A program made the position numbers and the translations under genes. Shown in pieces: positions 61,690 to 64,000 of a stretch of 64,000 bases of DNA (position 1 is its first letter; each line of letters starts with the position of its first letter). The DNA is from an uncultured Clostridia bacterium (GTDB lineage: Bacteria > Bacillota > Clostridia > UBA1212 > UBA1255), in assembly GCA_904420095.1 (NCBI GenBank), contig CAJFUB010000007.1, positions 124,001 to 188,000 of the forward strand, in the 5' to 3' direction. Under the pieces are notes generated by a model. The model saw only the letters and a program-made list of their open reading frames with translations. It was not told the DNA's origin and ran no database searches.

Positions 61690-62640
61690 TCAATACGCCT
61701 TCAGCAGCAGGTTGTCGATCTGTGTCGGGCAGAAATGATTGAACGCCCGGAAGAATCCGCCCACACTCCGATCGATTTCATTTGCACCGCTCCAGACGGA
61801 CTGACCGCTGCCGTCATAAATAGTAACGGTACTGTCGTTTTCTGAGAAGACCGCCGAAACCAGCAGAATTTGCTCTCCCGCTGCCGTATCCATCCAATAC
61901 GATACGCCATTTTGATTGGTAATCACATACAGCCGCTTTGCCGTATCAAATCCTTCCGGAATGCTGACGCTTACCAGCGGATTCGGCCAATTGATACCGC
62001 CAAAATAAACGTGAGCCTCCGTTTCGTTTGTAAATGTAACCCAAAAACCGTCCGCGATCTCGTTTGCATTCGTGTAATAAGGCTTTGCCGCAGCGCAATC
62101 TGAAATAAAGGCTCCCATAAAAAAGGAATCCCAGGCGGACTTGCCTTCTGCCGGTTTGAAAGATTGCAATTCAAAGCTCAGCTCATATTGCTCATAATCA
62201 TCCAATAAGCATAGAACGTCTAATCCCCAGCCGGCCCAGCTATCAATATAATTGCCGTCCGGATCAAGACACAGGCCCAGCTTTCCGTTAACAATATTTA
62301 TGTTTTCTCCCTGCTCCGTTATGTCCTCAAATGCCAGATCCGTTTCATAATCCTGTGAAAACAGCAATTCTACCCCTTCTAAATCGGCCGGAAAAGGTTT
62401 CCCCAGCTGTTCATCGGATAACGTTTGCTTTTCGGGATCTGTCGCCTCCGCCTCAGGCGTTGCCGTAGACGGTGCGGGCGTTGCAATGATGGCCGTATTG
62501 TCGGCCGCCGTGCTCTGTGGGGAAGCCGTCGGAGTTCTGTCGGAAGAGGACGGCTCTGACTCGCCGCAGCCCGTGATAAGGAACAGGCTAATCAGCAGAA
62601 TAAACAGGATTGTGACATGATAGACAGTATGCTTTTTCAT
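61690..62640 (-). CDS. Lipoprotein of unknown function with Thr/Pro/Ala linker
   Basis: The 316-residue protein has a signal peptide ending FLITGCGES (lipobox), a low-complexity Thr/Ala/Pro/Ser linker (about 30-75), and a beta-rich domain with GFWVTFTNETEAHVYFGGIN and GVSYWMDTAAGEQILLVSAV, like a concanavalin-type glycan-binding fold. I do not recognise a named family and see no catalytic motif. GGAG precedes the ATG at 62640. It starts 22 bases after the discoidin gene stop; the two are likely one operon. Confidence 0.75.
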   Translation of the reverse strand: MKKHTVYHVTILFILLISLFLITGCGESEPSSSDRTPTASPQSTAADNTAIIATPAPSTATPEAEATDPEKQTLSDEQLGKPFPADLEGVELLFSQDYETDLAFEDITEQGENINIVNGKLGLCLDPDGNYIDSWAGWGLDVLCLLDDYEQYELSFELQSFKPAEGKSAWDSFFMGAFISDCAAAKPYYTNANEIADGFWVTFTNETEAHVYFGGINWPNPLVSVSIPEGFDTAKRLYVITNQNGVSYWMDTAAGEQILLVSAVFSENDSTVTIYDGSGQSVWSGANEIDRSVGGFFRAFNHFCPTQIDNLLLKAY

Positions 62641-62662
62641 AATGTTCTCCTTCCTTGCTCTG

Positions 62663-63904
62663 TTATTTGTTCTCCAGTGATCTTTTCTGCCGCAGTGCAA
62701 GATTCAGCGCGGAACCGCCTGCCGTTAAAATACATATGAGAAACAGGAAACTCATGGAATCTCCCGTAGGCTGGTTCGGTACGTTCGGCTCTGTCGGATC
62801 GTCAGTATTTCCAGGATCGGAAGAAGTCGGAGGATCCTCCGCATCCACCACTGCGGTATAGAGCAGAACCTCTTTCATGTCGATGCTCGTGGTAGGCGCT
62901 CCGCCGGCCTCCCGAATGCAGCGGTCGCCTGCTTTTGTGAATACAAAGCGTATGGTATCCGTATTCCAAACTGTATCAAACAGATATTCGTAATCTTCCC
63001 CAAGAGAGCCGTCAGTTAATGTATATACGGTCTCCAGCGCACCGCCGTCTACTGAAATCTGAACGGTCATATCCGTTACGTCAGACCAATGATGATCCTG
63101 ATGCAGCCGAATACCGGCGATGTTTACCGGCTCGTCAAATTCTATCTGGAACCATTGCGGAACATTGTTTCCTTCGCTGCCCCACTTCGTATCCAGGCTG
63201 CCGTCAATCGCATTGATCGGCGGCTGAGAAGAGGAAGAGGCCGAAGCGCCGCAGTTTTGCAGATCCATAAATGTCACGGTGCTTTTGTCAAAGGGTTTTC
63301 CAGTATCTCCCGCACCGGAGCCGACGCGGGCGGCTTCCTTTTTATAGACTTCCAATTCGGATAATTCCACTGCGTAAACATTGTCTTTTCCCTTCTGGGC
63401 CGCCGTAAAATAGATCCTGAATGCCGTAGCTGTAACGGGCGTTTCGAACTCCTTCTCAAAGGTAGTCCATTTCTGAGTATCCGATGCGCCCAAATCTTCT
63501 GCCGTAACCGTCAGCGCCGTCTGCCAAGTGTCGGTCCCGTTTTGATACTCTACCGTAAAGCCTCTGTTGTCGGTATAAATCGTATCTGCCTGCCAAATTT
63601 TGAATCCTGAAATTTCCTGCGCAGACGGGAATACAACGGAGATCCACTGCGGCGTAGCGTCCGTCAATTCGGCGCTGCCCCATTTATCGCTCGTAATCCC
63701 GTTGAAGCAATTCGAACCGGGATCTCCGCTTGCAGAATCCTCCACGTTATTGCCCCAGGTGCCCGACCAGTGATGCGTAGCGCCCTCCATAGAGGCAATA
63801 TTCACGCTGACGTCTTCTGCGGCAAATCCCGTAAGCGCGGCTGCTGAAAACAATGCGGTGCATAAAATGCAGATTAACGCCATTTTCACAAAACCCTTTT
63901 TCAT
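62663..63904 (-). CDS. Surface protein with two F5/8 type C domains and NQPTGD sorting-like tail
   Basis: The 413-residue protein has a signal peptide ending near FAAED, two F5/8 type C-like domains (about 30-190 and 205-350; NCFNGITSDKWGSAEL and NAIDGSLDTKWGSEG are the paired hallmark segments), a Pro/Asp/Thr linker, and NQPTGD at about 377-382 followed by a hydrophobic stretch and a basic end. It is probably wall-anchored and glycan-binding. AGGAG is eight bases before the ATG at 63904. The unknown lipoprotein gene follows. Confidence 0.85.
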   Translation of the reverse strand: MKKGFVKMALICILCTALFSAAALTGFAAEDVSVNIASMEGATHHWSGTWGNNVEDSASGDPGSNCFNGITSDKWGSAELTDATPQWISVVFPSAQEISGFKIWQADTIYTDNRGFTVEYQNGTDTWQTALTVTAEDLGASDTQKWTTFEKEFETPVTATAFRIYFTAAQKGKDNVYAVELSELEVYKKEAARVGSGAGDTGKPFDKSTVTFMDLQNCGASASSSSQPPINAIDGSLDTKWGSEGNNVPQWFQIEFDEPVNIAGIRLHQDHHWSDVTDMTVQISVDGGALETVYTLTDGSLGEDYEYLFDTVWNTDTIRFVFTKAGDRCIREAGGAPTTSIDMKEVLLYTAVVDAEDPPTSSDPGNTDDPTEPNVPNQPTGDSMSFLFLICILTAGGSALNLALRQKRSLENK

Positions 63905-63937
63905 CTCAAACACTCCTTTTTCTTTTTATATTCCAGA

Positions 63938-64000
63938 TTACGCTTCCGTCCATTTCTGTTCGCTGAAGACATAATTAAATCTGCCGTACGGCGCGGCGTC
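63938..64000 (-). CDS. Partial CDS, C-terminal end of an unknown protein
   Basis: The last 21 codons read DAAPYGRFNYVFSEQKWTEA and stop at 63938, 34 bases before the discoidin gene. The coding-like composition and gap suggest the end of an upstream gene of the same operon. No family can be named from so little. Confidence 0.45.
   Translation of the reverse strand, partial: DAAPYGRFNYVFSEQKWTEA

Overview
The window looks like a chromosomal segment of a Gram-positive, probably endospore-forming Clostridia-type bacterium (Bacillota). The evidence is groES-groEL behind a perfect HrcA/CIRCE operator, a mini-RNase III gene (mrnC) next to rlmB and pcrA, CotF-like coat and YtaF-like genes, a YtrA-type GntR/ABC operon, a DUF421-DUF4363 pair, many lipoproteins, and sigma-A promoters of TTGACA-17-TATAAT type. 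Several secreted glycoside hydrolases and discoidin (F5/8 type C) proteins fit a gut or host-associated glycan degrader. I cannot fix the genus. Coding density is high; no gap reaches 300 bases. The longest are 22410-22669, 23531-23766 and 43190-43420, and all contain regulatory structure described below. I saw no insertion sequence, prophage, CRISPR array or rRNA.

Layout. 1-3812: membrane and glycan-lipid genes (GtrA, CPBP protease, uridine-kinase-like protein, GT39-like transferase). 3830-7363: tRNA-Arg, DUF3006 plus a ComEC-like metallo-hydrolase lipoprotein, then groES-groEL. 7451-15162: pcrA, rlmB, mrnC, a membrane-anchored GH5-like enzyme and proS, all overlapping or abutting. 15249-22409: glycan locus (GH71/99-like lipoprotein, AraC regulator, discoidin protein, GH2 lipoprotein, discoidin lipoprotein). 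22670-23622: an orphan amino-acid-binding lipoprotein with two ARG-box-like sites. 23726-23886: tRNA-Trp.

23891-31609 is the most notable region: a vanG-type glycopeptide-resistance-like set (vanR, vanS, D-Ala-D-Ser-type ligase, membrane serine racemase) without a VanXY, VanY or VanX peptidase. It lies directly downstream of a DUF368/PopT-type polyprenyl-phosphate transporter and a phosphodiester glycosidase. A tandem repeat resembling VanR boxes precedes the ligase gene.

31627-42589 holds a degenerate 6-phosphogluconate dehydrogenase paralogue, an acyl-CoA synthetase, an isomerase, a class IV aminotransferase, an MtaD-type deaminase, and a TadE/DUF5702 pseudopilin-like trio without Tad motor genes. 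42696-50586 holds coat proteins, malic enzyme, an esterase, YtaF, a HAD phosphatase with an (alpha/alpha)6 glycosidase, and a YtrA-type ABC operon. 50750-57085 holds a propeller glycosidase-like lipoprotein, an isomerase/dehydrogenase pair, a Rieske FAD oxidoreductase and a tocopherol-cyclase-like protein. 57168-64000 holds a MacB/FtsX-type ABC system, a PF09818-type ATPase preceded by a 24-residue micro-ORF with its own promoter and terminator-like hairpin, and a lipoprotein plus discoidin-protein pair.
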